Positions 8,322-15,667 of a stretch of DNA of 21,026 bases are shown piece after piece (the first letter of the stretch is position 1; every line of letters begins with the position of its first letter). The stretch covers positions 1-21,026 of the forward strand of contig CAYJPF010000040.1 in assembly GCA_964372025.1 (NCBI GenBank). The letters are read 5' to 3'. The notes under the pieces were generated by a model. The model was not told the origin of the DNA. It ran no database searches and saw only the letters and a program-made list of their open reading frames with translations. The position numbers and the translations under genes are program-made. The DNA is from CAYJBP01 sp964372025 (GTDB lineage: Bacteria > Bacillota > Dehalobacteriia > UBA4068).

Positions 8322-8962
8322 ATCTCTATTCCTTTCAGCCTTAAGAATACGTCTAATTGTGACGATCGTTCTTTCTTGCTTTTCCACTTATTTCTACTCT
8401 TAGTTAAAATGTATTTATAATTCAAATCAGCGAAATGTTTCATAAAAAATTTTTCGCTAAATAGTTGGTTTTTTGAAATTATTTTCTTGTCTAATGTCGA
8501 ATAATAATCTTCTAAAAACTTTTCAGAGAATGCAATTTCTGATAATAGAACATCCATTTCTGGAGAATCGAAAACGGAAATGTTTTTTTTAATAAATTGC
8601 TCATCAATAAATGAATTTCTTTTAACGTATTTTCTAAAGGCTGACTTATGGCCTGATCCTCTTCTCATGCTCTGTAAATTACTCTTTAAAATATCCAATT
8701 CACTCATTTCTGTTTTTTCATGACCAGATATCTCTTTAGGCAAGAGCTCATTTTTATGTATAACTATATTTGGTGATATATTTTTGTTATCATTATCAAC
8801 ATGTTGAGTAATTTTATGTGTTTTTAAGTTTTCAATAATCTCAAGACACTCTAAAATATATTCTTTTGCATAGTTACCTATCGCAAGCTCGTCAATAAAA
8901 CAATCTAAATCTTCTAAAATTATTTTATCTCCACTTGTTTTTAAAATCTCTAAAATATCCAT
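8318..8962 (-). CDS. hypothetical protein with helical repeats
   Basis: A 214-residue protein of unknown function. Residues about 1-50 are helical and acidic and about 50-90 a polar linker. Residues about 115-190 hold three loose repeats of about 22-27 residues of the type F-(S/I)-E-x-F-(L/I/F)-x-(K/D)-x-...-I-S-K-N-Q, best seen in AFSEKFLEDYYSTLDKKIIS and LFSEKFFMKHFADLNYKYIL. Similar short F-S-E-x-F repeats occur in uncharacterised phage and large-virus proteins; I know no biochemical role. GGAG precedes the ATG by about 9 nt, 12 nt after the hsdR stop, and its TGA overlaps the MoxR start. The position suggests an adaptor linking HsdR to the MoxR-VWA module. Confidence 0.75.
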   Translation of the reverse strand: MDILEILKTSGDKIILEDLDCFIDELAIGNYAKEYILECLEIIENLKTHKITQHVDNDNKNISPNIVIHKNELLPKEISGHEKTEMSELDILKSNLQSMRRGSGHKSAFRKYVKRNSFIDEQFIKKNISVFDSPEMDVLLSEIAFSEKFLEDYYSTLDKKIISKNQLFSEKFFMKHFADLNYKYILTKSRNKWKSKKERSSQLDVFLRLKGIEI

Positions 8963-8974
8963 ATATCATTACTC

Positions 8975-11900
8975 CTATAAAATAACCCTATGTATACCTT
9001 TTATCAAGGTTTGAAGATAAGTAATATTAGTTCCAAATAATTTTGGTATATCCACATCGCAAAGCGGACTAACACTTTGAGTAAGCTCAAAGCTAAAATC
9101 ACCATTATTCTTTGTATATTCTATAATCTGATTACAGTAATCAAGCTGACTCTTTGTCAAAATTCCCTCATTTAGAAAGCTGCCAAATTTTACATTAAAG
9201 GCTTGTTCGTCAATGCCTAACTGTTTTCTCAAAAATAATAATAAACTAATACCATTTGACCACTTAATAAATTCTGCTTGGGTGCCTAACCTTTCATAAA
9301 AGATATGTTCTAAATGTGCTTTTTCTTCAGTTGTCAATGGGTCTAGGTTTCTTATTTTTGAAAGTGCAGGATCATTTGAAGTGTTTATATAATCGAGTGC
9401 TTTTTGTGGATATGTCTTAAGATTTATAGGGCTATCTGTTTCTCCTTTTTCAATCCAATCAGGGACGTTTAAAATTGTAATATGTTTATCATCTGGAATG
9501 TATCCCATTAAGGTTCTAAGTTCACTTCTTACAAACTCACATCTATTTAAACTAAAATCATTAAATAGATAATCGGCATTGACCATATTTTTTATAAGAG
9601 ATTCCTTATCCATTATTTCCGGTATAGTTTTAATTGTTAATAAATGAACCATAAGATTAGTGATTGAATCAACAACATCCTTAAAGCCATTACGCATTTT
9701 TCTAAGATCGTTACCCTCTTCTCTTTTGATGTATTCATCTTGGAATATATACATTAATAAATCAAAATTCCTTGTTTTTACATGTGCTTTTTCATTTTCA
9801 AAGAGAGGAAATATTTTTATCTCTATCTCATGAGCAACTTCATCTGTTATAAAATCCCAATTCTCTTCAGTTCTATATTTGCTGACATAGCTCATATTAG
9901 AATTAACAAGAATATTATCCTCACTAAGAGCTCTTGTTTTATTAACAAAATCATTTTTTAAATCATTCATGTATTTAAATTCAAAATCAGAAAGCACTTC
10001 TTTTGGTCTTTCTTTTAAATTTATCATGATACCTAATTTTCTCTTATTGATTAATGTCTTTTGAGGAGTAGCTGTAGAGGCATTATCATCCCCAATCCCA
10101 TATGCAACATTCCAAGTGCCTCTTGTTGAAAAATATCTACAATTATCATAATAGTCAAAAATTAAGAAACCTTGTTTGTTTAATCCGTGACCAAAAATAT
10201 CTTGCGATAACCTTGTCCCTCTACCTATCATTTGCAGAAATTTTATCATCGAATTCACTTTTTTAAAGAATACAAGATTTAATATATCAGGAACATCTAT
10301 ACCTGTATCCATCATATCAACACTTACTACAATTTGTGGCATCTTATCTCTTATCTCGAAAGACTCTATTAATGATTGACTATTTTCAACTTGAGAATCT
10401 ATAAGTTTGCAAAAATCTTTGCCTAGATTAGAGAAAGACTTGTTAAACTCCTCAACTATCACCATAGCCTCTTGATGACTTCTGGAAAATATTATTGTTT
10501 TCCCTAGTTTATCTCCATTATGGATTTTTAGCCCATTTTCCATAAGGTCTTCTAACATAGCCTTGATTGTTCCCCTATTTATAGTCTTATTTCCATAAGT
10601 GTGTACTGAGTTTTTATATTTATTCGGGTCATTTTCTTTTTCGTCGATTTCAAATGCATCTTCAAGTATTTTTTTATCCTCAGTACTTAGATCGCTATAT
10701 TTAATCCCTCTTCGTAAGACTGCTGTAGTTTTATCCTCAATCGCAAACCCTACAAGATAACCTTCCATAATAGCCTCTTCTAATTCATATGAAAAATCCG
10801 GTTCCCCATTTACACATTGGAAAATATTATAAACATTCTTATCTTGTTCTTTTCTAGGTGTAGCAGTTAAGCCAACCATAAGTGAGTCAAAATATTTAAA
10901 TATTGATCCATACTTACTAAAAATAGAACGATGCGCTTCATCAACAATAATCAAATCAAACCTACCAATTCCGAACTCCTTAGATTCATCATTAATAAGT
11001 GAAATCATTGTTTGATAAGTTGAAAAAATAATTCTAGCGTCCGGATTTTTATCATTATAAGAACCTGCGTAGACAGAAGTTGTCTCGCCAGGTAGTAGCT
11101 TTGTGAAATTTTTGTGTGCTTGTTTCACTAAACTAGTTCTATCAGCCAAAAATAAAATATTTTTAACCCAGTGGTTTTTTAATAGCACTTCAGATAAAGA
11201 AATTGCAACACGGGTTTTACCAGTACCAGTTGCCATTACCAACAAACTTTTTCTTCTATTGTCTGTAAAAACTTCACACACTTTCTTGATAGCGTTTTTC
11301 TGATAATCTCGATTGGTGATATTGTCATTTATGATTGGATCAGAAATGTCTTTTCTAGCATCTTTTCTAAACTTAATTAATTCTAATTCACTTGCTGTAT
11401 GAAATCCATAAACCTCTCTCGGACTATACCCCAAAGGATCAATGAAATAGGTACGATATCCAGTGGTATAATACCCCGCAGGTAAATAACCATACTTATT
11501 TTTAAGTTCTTCCATAACTCGCTTTACTTTTTCACGTCCATTAATTATACTACTGGCTGTTTCAGTATAATCAATAACCGCTAAAGGTTTATTGTCTTTA
11601 CCCATCAATATGAAATCTATTTTTTCACCAGTATGTAAAGCACAATTAAGACAAGCAGACTCTGGTAATAAGATATTATCCTTATTAACCATTTTCCAAT
11701 CAGCCTCTCTAATACCTGCCTCTATAAACAATTTTTTATTTTCTCTCTCATCCCTTAAATGCTTAACCGAAAAAACTGTTTCTCTCATTCGCTTTCCATA
11801 CTTTGCAACAACAGTTTCTTCAACAACAACTTCTTTCTTTAGTTCTTTCATGTTAGGAAGATTATTTTCACTCTCATTAGCTTGATTAATTTCTGGAACT

Positions 11901-12301
11901 TTAAAAACAGGATAATCATCAATGACCCCCATAAATATCAATACTTCACCAACAATAAAATGAAGCGTTTCAAGTGTTCTGATTGCATCCTTAGAAGAAA
12001 AAGAATCATCTTCGTGAGTTGCAGCATTACCTAACTTTCTGACAATGTGCATAGCATCAATAATTGTATCATCACTAAGAAAGCTGCGGAACCTCTCATC
12101 TTCTAACATTTGGAAAGTAGTAGGATTTTCATCTGTATAATTAACACAAGACTTATAGATAGTTTTCACTACATACTCAGAAGCTTTACGAGATGATATT
12201 CCACTATGATCAGGATGAGAAAAGATAAAATCTTCTGCATCCGCGCAATATTTATACAATACTTTAAAATCTTTTTGATCTTTTATAAAATTAAAATTCA
12301 T
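8975..12301 (-). CDS. hsdR: Type I R-M restriction/translocase subunit HsdR, nuclease motif unclear
   Basis: An 1108-residue EcoEI/EcoAI-type HsdR. Residues 1-125 resemble the DUF4145 region (RKLGNAATH near 88-96). Residues about 190-300 are where the PD-(D/E)XK nuclease should be, followed by an SF2 helicase motor: motif I MATGTGKT (356-363), DEAH box D454-H457, motif III GLTATPR, and a later QMIGRGTRL motif VI. The C-terminal 250 residues fit the EcoEI_R_C region. Within the nuclease region an Asp is present at 229 (KIDF), but the E-x-K strand reads AVIDYTET (D244, T246), and the usual Q-x-x-x-Y after it is not seen (GREKVKRVMEEL). Translocation should work; cleavage is uncertain. GGGAG lies about 10 nt before the ATG. 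It is first gene of the operon that continues to hsdS B1. Confidence 0.92.
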   Translation of the reverse strand: MNFNFIKDQKDFKVLYKYCADAEDFIFSHPDHSGISSRKASEYVVKTIYKSCVNYTDENPTTFQMLEDERFRSFLSDDTIIDAMHIVRKLGNAATHEDDSFSSKDAIRTLETLHFIVGEVLIFMGVIDDYPVFKVPEINQANESENNLPNMKELKKEVVVEETVVAKYGKRMRETVFSVKHLRDERENKKLFIEAGIREADWKMVNKDNILLPESACLNCALHTGEKIDFILMGKDNKPLAVIDYTETASSIINGREKVKRVMEELKNKYGYLPAGYYTTGYRTYFIDPLGYSPREVYGFHTASELELIKFRKDARKDISDPIINDNITNRDYQKNAIKKVCEVFTDNRRKSLLVMATGTGKTRVAISLSEVLLKNHWVKNILFLADRTSLVKQAHKNFTKLLPGETTSVYAGSYNDKNPDARIIFSTYQTMISLINDESKEFGIGRFDLIIVDEAHRSIFSKYGSIFKYFDSLMVGLTATPRKEQDKNVYNIFQCVNGEPDFSYELEEAIMEGYLVGFAIEDKTTAVLRRGIKYSDLSTEDKKILEDAFEIDEKENDPNKYKNSVHTYGNKTINRGTIKAMLEDLMENGLKIHNGDKLGKTIIFSRSHQEAMVIVEEFNKSFSNLGKDFCKLIDSQVENSQSLIESFEIRDKMPQIVVSVDMMDTGIDVPDILNLVFFKKVNSMIKFLQMIGRGTRLSQDIFGHGLNKQGFLIFDYYDNCRYFSTRGTWNVAYGIGDDNASTATPQKTLINKRKLGIMINLKERPKEVLSDFEFKYMNDLKNDFVNKTRALSEDNILVNSNMSYVSKYRTEENWDFITDEVAHEIEIKIFPLFENEKAHVKTRNFDLLMYIFQDEYIKREEGNDLRKMRNGFKDVVDSITNLMVHLLTIKTIPEIMDKESLIKNMVNADYLFNDFSLNRCEFVRSELRTLMGYIPDDKHITILNVPDWIEKGETDSPINLKTYPQKALDYINTSNDPALSKIRNLDPLTTEEKAHLEHIFYERLGTQAEFIKWSNGISLLLFLRKQLGIDEQAFNVKFGSFLNEGILTKSQLDYCNQIIEYTKNNGDFSFELTQSVSPLCDVDIPKLFGTNITYLQTLIKGIHRVIL

Positions 12302-12473
12302 ATAATAACACTCCCTCTTAAAATTCAGAAACGATATACATCATCCTCAAACTGTAATTATGTATATAATACAATTATTTTACCATAAAATATTAATTTA
12401 TGATTACACTATATAAACAGTTATTTTATTTGACAATTAAATCCCGATTTTACTGTGAGATGGAGGTGGTAGT
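12302..12473. promoter_or_regulatory. divergent intergenic region between hsdR and the plus-strand hsdS array
   Basis: This 172-bp AT-rich gap separates hsdR (leftward) from the hsdS array (rightward) and must hold the hsdR operon promoter, although I cannot pick a clear -35/-10 pair. On the plus strand TTGACA at 12430-12435 has no usable -10 at 17 bp, so the array may be poorly transcribed. A partial hsdS recombination site occupies 12439-12465. Confidence 0.5.
12439..12465 (+). repeat. vestigial 5' hsdS recombination site
   Basis: A 27-bp match, with one difference, to the B2 junction (the core AAATCCCGATTTTAC followed by GTGAGATGGAG). It sits in front of the first array gene and outside any gene, and supplies the GGAGG ribosome site of C1. 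It looks like a recombination scar where an earlier hsdS half ended, and gives the array a site on its 5' side. Confidence 0.75.
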
Positions 12474-12989
12474 ATGAGCATAAAAGTTCAACTAGGTAAA
12501 TATGTAAAAATTCGAACTGGCAAGCTAGATGCTAACGCATCTTCTGAAAACGGAAGTTACCCTTTCTTCACATGTTCAAAAGAGCCTTTAAAAATTGACA
12601 CATATTCATACGATTGTGAATGTGTTTTAGTAGCCGGAAATGGTGATTTAAATGTTAAATATTACAATGGTAAATTTGACGCTTATCAAAGAACATATAT
12701 TATTGAAACACTAGATAACGAAAATTTACATGCACCTTTTTTATATTTATTCCTAGATAATTATTTAGAAACACTAAGAAAAGAATCCATCGGTGGAGTA
12801 ATTAAATATATTAAGTTAGGAAATTTAACAACTGCATTAATAAAATTGCCAAAAATAAAGAAACAAAAAGAAATTTACAATAGAATTAAAGAAATTTCCA
12901 AACTGATTCAAGCAAAGAAAAGTCAAATAGATAAACTAGATTTACTTGTAAAATCCCGATTTTATGGTGAGTTGGAGGTGGGGGCATGA
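12474..12989 (+). CDS. hsdS: Half-length HsdS, single TRD (copy C1)
   Basis: A 171-residue half-HsdS with one TRD (about 1-135; the YPFFTCS...VLVAGNGDLNVKYYNGKFDAYQRTY pattern is typical of HsdS TRDs), the helix KSQIDKLDLLVKSRF and a short tail YGELEVGA. GGAGG lies 7 nt before the ATG, provided by the recombination scar upstream. Its TGA overlaps the C2 start (ATGA). It is on the opposite strand to the B and A copies, so it is either a silent store or expressed from an unrecognised promoter. Its TRD differs clearly from all others here. Confidence 0.85.
   Translation: MSIKVQLGKYVKIRTGKLDANASSENGSYPFFTCSKEPLKIDTYSYDCECVLVAGNGDLNVKYYNGKFDAYQRTYIIETLDNENLHAPFLYLFLDNYLETLRKESIGGVIKYIKLGNLTTALIKLPKIKKQKEIYNRIKEISKLIQAKKSQIDKLDLLVKSRFYGELEVGA
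12933..12962 (+). repeat. hsdS recombination site, copy in C1
   Basis: Thirty bases identical to the B1, B2 and C3 sites, in the inverse orientation to B1 and B2. The flanks continue as GGTGAGTTGGAGG, like the half-gene type of site. Confidence 0.85.
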
Positions 12990-13603
12990 TTAGAATAATG
13001 CCAATTAAAGATGTTACTTGGTTTCAAGAAGGTCCAGGAGTCAGGAATGTGCAATATACAACTTCTGGCATCAAATTACTTAATGTAGCAAATTTAAAAA
13101 ACGGGAGAATTGACTTATCAACATCCGAAAGGTATATATCCGAAGAGGAGGGCAATAATAAATATAAGCACTTCTTAGTCGACGAAGGGGATTTAATCAT
13201 TGCGTCATCTGGCATCAAAATTGATTATTTCGACAAGAAGATGGGATTTGTGCATAAAGAACACTTACCATTATGTATGAATACAAGCACAATTAGATTC
13301 AAAGTTATTGACAAAAATAATTTGGAAATAAAATATTTAATGTATTACCTGAAGAGTGCTCAATTCAAAAAACAGTTAGCAAAGCAAATAACAGGGTCTG
13401 CACAATTAAATTTCGGTCCAAGTCACTTAAAAAAAATGAATATCCCTTTACCTTTAATCAATGATCAAAAAAGAATTTCAAATAATTTAGATAAGGTATA
13501 TTCACTTATTGATAAATGTATTAGACAACTAGAAAAACTAGACCTGCTTGTAAAATCCCGATTTTACAGTGGGATGGAAGAGGCTAATTATGAAATATTG
13601 TAA
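12986..13603 (+). CDS. hsdS: Half-length HsdS, single TRD (copy C2)
   Basis: A 205-residue half-HsdS. TRD about 1-165 (GIKLLNVANLKNGRID, EGDLIIASSGIKID, LCMNTSTIRF, TGSAQLNFGPSHLKKMNIPLP), then the conserved helix RQLEKLDLLVKSRF and the tail YSGMEEANYEIL. GGAGG stands 7 nt before the first ATG, which overlaps the C1 stop. Its last 14 bases overlap the start of C3. The middle of its recombination site differs at three bases from the consensus (13535-13564), so it may recombine less well. It is a complete half-unit of the kind that could dimerise, or be stored for shuffling. Confidence 0.85.
   Translation: MIRIMPIKDVTWFQEGPGVRNVQYTTSGIKLLNVANLKNGRIDLSTSERYISEEEGNNKYKHFLVDEGDLIIASSGIKIDYFDKKMGFVHKEHLPLCMNTSTIRFKVIDKNNLEIKYLMYYLKSAQFKKQLAKQITGSAQLNFGPSHLKKMNIPLPLINDQKRISNNLDKVYSLIDKCIRQLEKLDLLVKSRFYSGMEEANYEIL
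13535..13564 (+). repeat. hsdS recombination site, diverged copy in C2
   Basis: This 30-bp site carries three mismatches to the consensus in its left part (GACCTGCTTG), while the core dyad GTAAAATCCCGATTTTAC is intact. Confidence 0.8.
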
Positions 13604-14606
13604 ACTAGGTGATATTTGTAACCCTAAACAATGGAAAACACTTTCTAAAAAAGATATGGGTAATTTTGAATATCCAGTATACGGAGCAAATGGAATTATT
13701 GGTTATTTTTCAGAATATAATCACATCGATAAAACGTTATTAATCGGTTGTAGAGGAACATGTGGGACCGTTACTATATCAAAACCGTTCTCATACATCA
13801 ACGGAAACGCGATGGCTTTAGACAATCTTTGTGATGAAGTAATAATAGATTATTTATTTTATTTTTTAAAGAATAGAGGATTTAAAGATATTATTAGCGG
13901 ATCGTCTCAACCTCAAATAATTCAATCAGATATTTCAAAAATCAATATATTCTTTCCTGAAATTAAAATTCAACAACAAACCGTAAACAAATTAAACAAA
14001 GTATCTTTATTAATAAATAACAGAAGAAAGCAGCACGAGAAACTAGATTTACTTGTAAAATCCCGATTTGTCGAGATGTTTGAAAACAGTGATTTTCCTA
14101 TAGTGGCAATAAAAGACATTGTAGATACATCCATAATATCTGCAAAAAAAAGATACCTATCGAATGATTGTATCAACTATATTGATATTTCATCAATTGA
14201 TAATATTAATAATAATATTATAGAGTATTCAAGCCATTCTTTTACAAATTCTCCTTCACGTGCTCAATGGTGTATAGAATTGAATGATATTCTTGTGGCA
14301 ACAGTTAGACCTGGTTTAAAGAATATAGCACAAGTTTTATTCGATACGAATAACTTTGTTGCATCCAGTGGTTTTTGTGTGCTAAGAGCTGCGAACAAGT
14401 GTATTCCAGAATACTTGCGTGAAATAGTTTTATCGGACAACTTTACTAAATTGATGATTAAATTGTCTACAGGGGCTAATTATCCAGCAATTAAGAATTC
14501 AGATGTGCTAAATTATAAAGCGCCTCTACCTCCCTTGCAACTCCAAAATCAATTTGCTGACTTCGCCAAACAAGTCGACAAATCAAAATTTGAATTTAAC
14601 CTATAA
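13590..14606 (+). CDS. hsdS: HsdS with two TRDs but missing C-terminal helix (copy C3)
   Basis: About 338 residues. TRD1 (about 1-145; YPVYGANGIIGYFSEYNHIDKTLLIG type), central helix KQHEKLDLLVKSRFVEMF, and TRD2 (about 165-320) ending in PPLQLQNQFADFAKQVDKSKFEF. The other full copies continue from this point with VKQSLEKLETLKKSLMQEYFGE; here the frame ends after FNL. The break follows 14594, one base before the stop of the convergent recombinase gene. The missing helix probably weakens HsdS folding or HsdM contact. ATG 13590 with AGAGG 6 nt upstream is preferred to an upstream in-frame GTG at 13569. The missing tail is found at 16568-16627 in the opposite orientation. Confidence 0.85.
   Translation: MKYCKLGDICNPKQWKTLSKKDMGNFEYPVYGANGIIGYFSEYNHIDKTLLIGCRGTCGTVTISKPFSYINGNAMALDNLCDEVIIDYLFYFLKNRGFKDIISGSSQPQIIQSDISKINIFFPEIKIQQQTVNKLNKVSLLINNRRKQHEKLDLLVKSRFVEMFENSDFPIVAIKDIVDTSIISAKKRYLSNDCINYIDISSIDNINNNIIEYSSHSFTNSPSRAQWCIELNDILVATVRPGLKNIAQVLFDTNNFVASSGFCVLRAANKCIPEYLREIVLSDNFTKLMIKLSTGANYPAIKNSDVLNYKAPLPPLQLQNQFADFAKQVDKSKFEFNL
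14040..14082 (+). repeat. hsdS recombination site, copy in C3
   Basis: Inverse partner of 3746-3788 (42 of 43 bases). It also shares 25 of 26 bases with the hsdM-linked copy at 18827-18852, likewise inverted. It is therefore the best substrate for inversions of both about 10.3 kb and about 4.8 kb. Confidence 0.85.
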
Positions 14607-15585
14607 ATTTCCTGTGACTTGTTTTTACATTATTCTGATCTACCATAGCATAGCGCATTGTTGTATCGATTTGGGCGTGTCCTAATAATTTTTGCACTTG
14701 TTCTATTGGCATACCTTTATCTATAGCTCTAGTTGCTAAAGTCCTTCTAAATTTATGTGGATGGATTTTTGGGATATCTATCGTTCTTCCTAATTCTCGT
14801 AGTCTTATTTCTATTCCGGATATTTCAAGGCGGTTATAGGGTTTTAATAGCGAAACAAATAATGCAGGATTGTCATCTTCTCTACTATTTATGTAATTTA
14901 AAAGATGTATTTTAGTTCTAGCATCAAAATACACTATTCTTTCTTTACCGCCTTTACCAAGCACGATGCATTCTCTATTGTCGAAATCTATATCAGTGAT
15001 ATTGAGTTTCACAAGCTCCCCAACTCTCATGCCTGTTGAAGATAATATATCCACAAGAGCTAAGTCTCTTATGTTTTCGCATGAATCTCGCATAACTTCT
15101 AACACTTCATCATTATAAATCTCTTTGACTTGTGTATTAGTCTTAATCTTTTTGATTCTACGAACTGGGCTTTTAATAATATAATCCTCATCTTCAAGCC
15201 AAGAAAAAAATGTAGATAATATTCTTCTAATATTATCTACATTTAGCTTACTGCAATCATTAATCTTTTGATAGTCAGCTAAGTATTTTCTTAAATCATC
15301 TGTAGTTATATGTAGAACTTCCTTTTCTATTGTGTTTATCATTTTACAAATGGTTGCTTTATAATACTTTATAGTTTTATCGCTACATCCCTCAACTGCC
15401 TTTGCTGATAAAAAGAGAGCAGATAGTTCTACACTATTTTTTTCTAATGCATTTTGATCTACCGCTTCTCTGATTTCTACATCAAACAGAGAAAATTTCA
15501 AAACCTCTTGTAATTTCTTTAATTGATCATTATCCAAGTTTGTTTGCATATTTTGTATTATCTTAGCTATAATTCTAGTTTTCAT
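14596..15585 (-). CDS. Tyrosine recombinase, candidate hsdS shufflase
   Basis: A 329-residue XerC/D-like integrase. The N-terminal SAM-like core-binding domain is at about 60-155 and the catalytic domain at about 170-325. All catalytic residues are visible: Arg in STGMRVGEL, Lys in GKGGKERIVYF, H-x-x-R in HPHKFRRT, His in LLGHAQ, and Tyr in TTMRYA. A 50-residue N-terminal extension precedes the core-binding domain. Such genes are regularly found beside multi-hsdS loci in Bacillota and Mollicutes, where they invert hsdS segments, so the sites listed here are its likely substrates. It lies inside the segment between C3 and the hsdM-linked hsdS and would be flipped with it. AAGGAG lies 7 nt before the ATG, with its own promoter upstream. 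Its last 11 bp overlap C3 tail to tail. Confidence 0.9.
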   Translation of the reverse strand: MKTRIIAKIIQNMQTNLDNDQLKKLQEVLKFSLFDVEIREAVDQNALEKNSVELSALFLSAKAVEGCSDKTIKYYKATICKMINTIEKEVLHITTDDLRKYLADYQKINDCSKLNVDNIRRILSTFFSWLEDEDYIIKSPVRRIKKIKTNTQVKEIYNDEVLEVMRDSCENIRDLALVDILSSTGMRVGELVKLNITDIDFDNRECIVLGKGGKERIVYFDARTKIHLLNYINSREDDNPALFVSLLKPYNRLEISGIEIRLRELGRTIDIPKIHPHKFRRTLATRAIDKGMPIEQVQKLLGHAQIDTTMRYAMVDQNNVKTSHRKFIG

Positions 15586-15605
15586 GTTGCTACTCCTTAA
15601 TTTTA

Positions 15606-15634
15606 ATTAAATAGTACAACATCTCTCTGTTCAA
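15606..15634 (-). promoter_or_regulatory. probable sigma-70-type promoter of the recombinase gene
   Basis: On the minus strand TTGAAC (15629-15634), a 17-bp spacer and TTTAAT (15606-15611) precede the AAGGAG site and ATG of the recombinase. Start of transcription would be near 15599, giving a very short leader. It implies expression independent of the HEPN gene. Confidence 0.45.
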
Positions 15635-15636
15635 TT

Positions 15637-15659
15637 TATAAAACTATATTAGTTTTATA
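15637..15659 (-). terminator. perfect hairpin after the HEPN gene, possible terminator
   Basis: Ten-bp arms (TATAAAACTA and its complement) with a 3-nt loop lie 8 bases past the HEPN stop. No T-run follows on the minus strand, so termination would be inefficient. It abuts the -35 of the recombinase promoter and might also be a regulatory site. Confidence 0.35.
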
Positions 15660-15667
15660 TTCTAATT

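Noticed and set aside
8322..8387. Upstream 22-codon extension of the MoxR ATPase
   Set aside because: The ATG at 8321 has a good ribosome site and an ATGA overlap with the previous gene. The extension overlaps that gene by 70 bp and has no ribosome site.
11103..11885. Plus-strand ORFs inside hsdR
   Set aside because: They are antisense shadows of the conserved helicase and nuclease-region coding sequence with no translation signals.
12430..12458. TTGACA as the -35 of a promoter for the plus-strand hsdS array
   Set aside because: The hexamer at 17 bp spacing is CTGTGA, and nearby alternatives are no better, so there is no usable -10.
12472..14606. Recoding of TGA as Trp (Mollicute code)
   Set aside because: TGA ends several genes in tidy ATGA overlaps (for example at 12987-12989 and 8318-8320), and the proteins keep normal family lengths with TGA as stop.
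14596..15585. The tyrosine recombinase as the integrase of a prophage or integrative element
   Set aside because: No att-like tRNA gene, excisionase, phage or conjugation gene is present. The dyad sites within hsdS give a better explanation for it.
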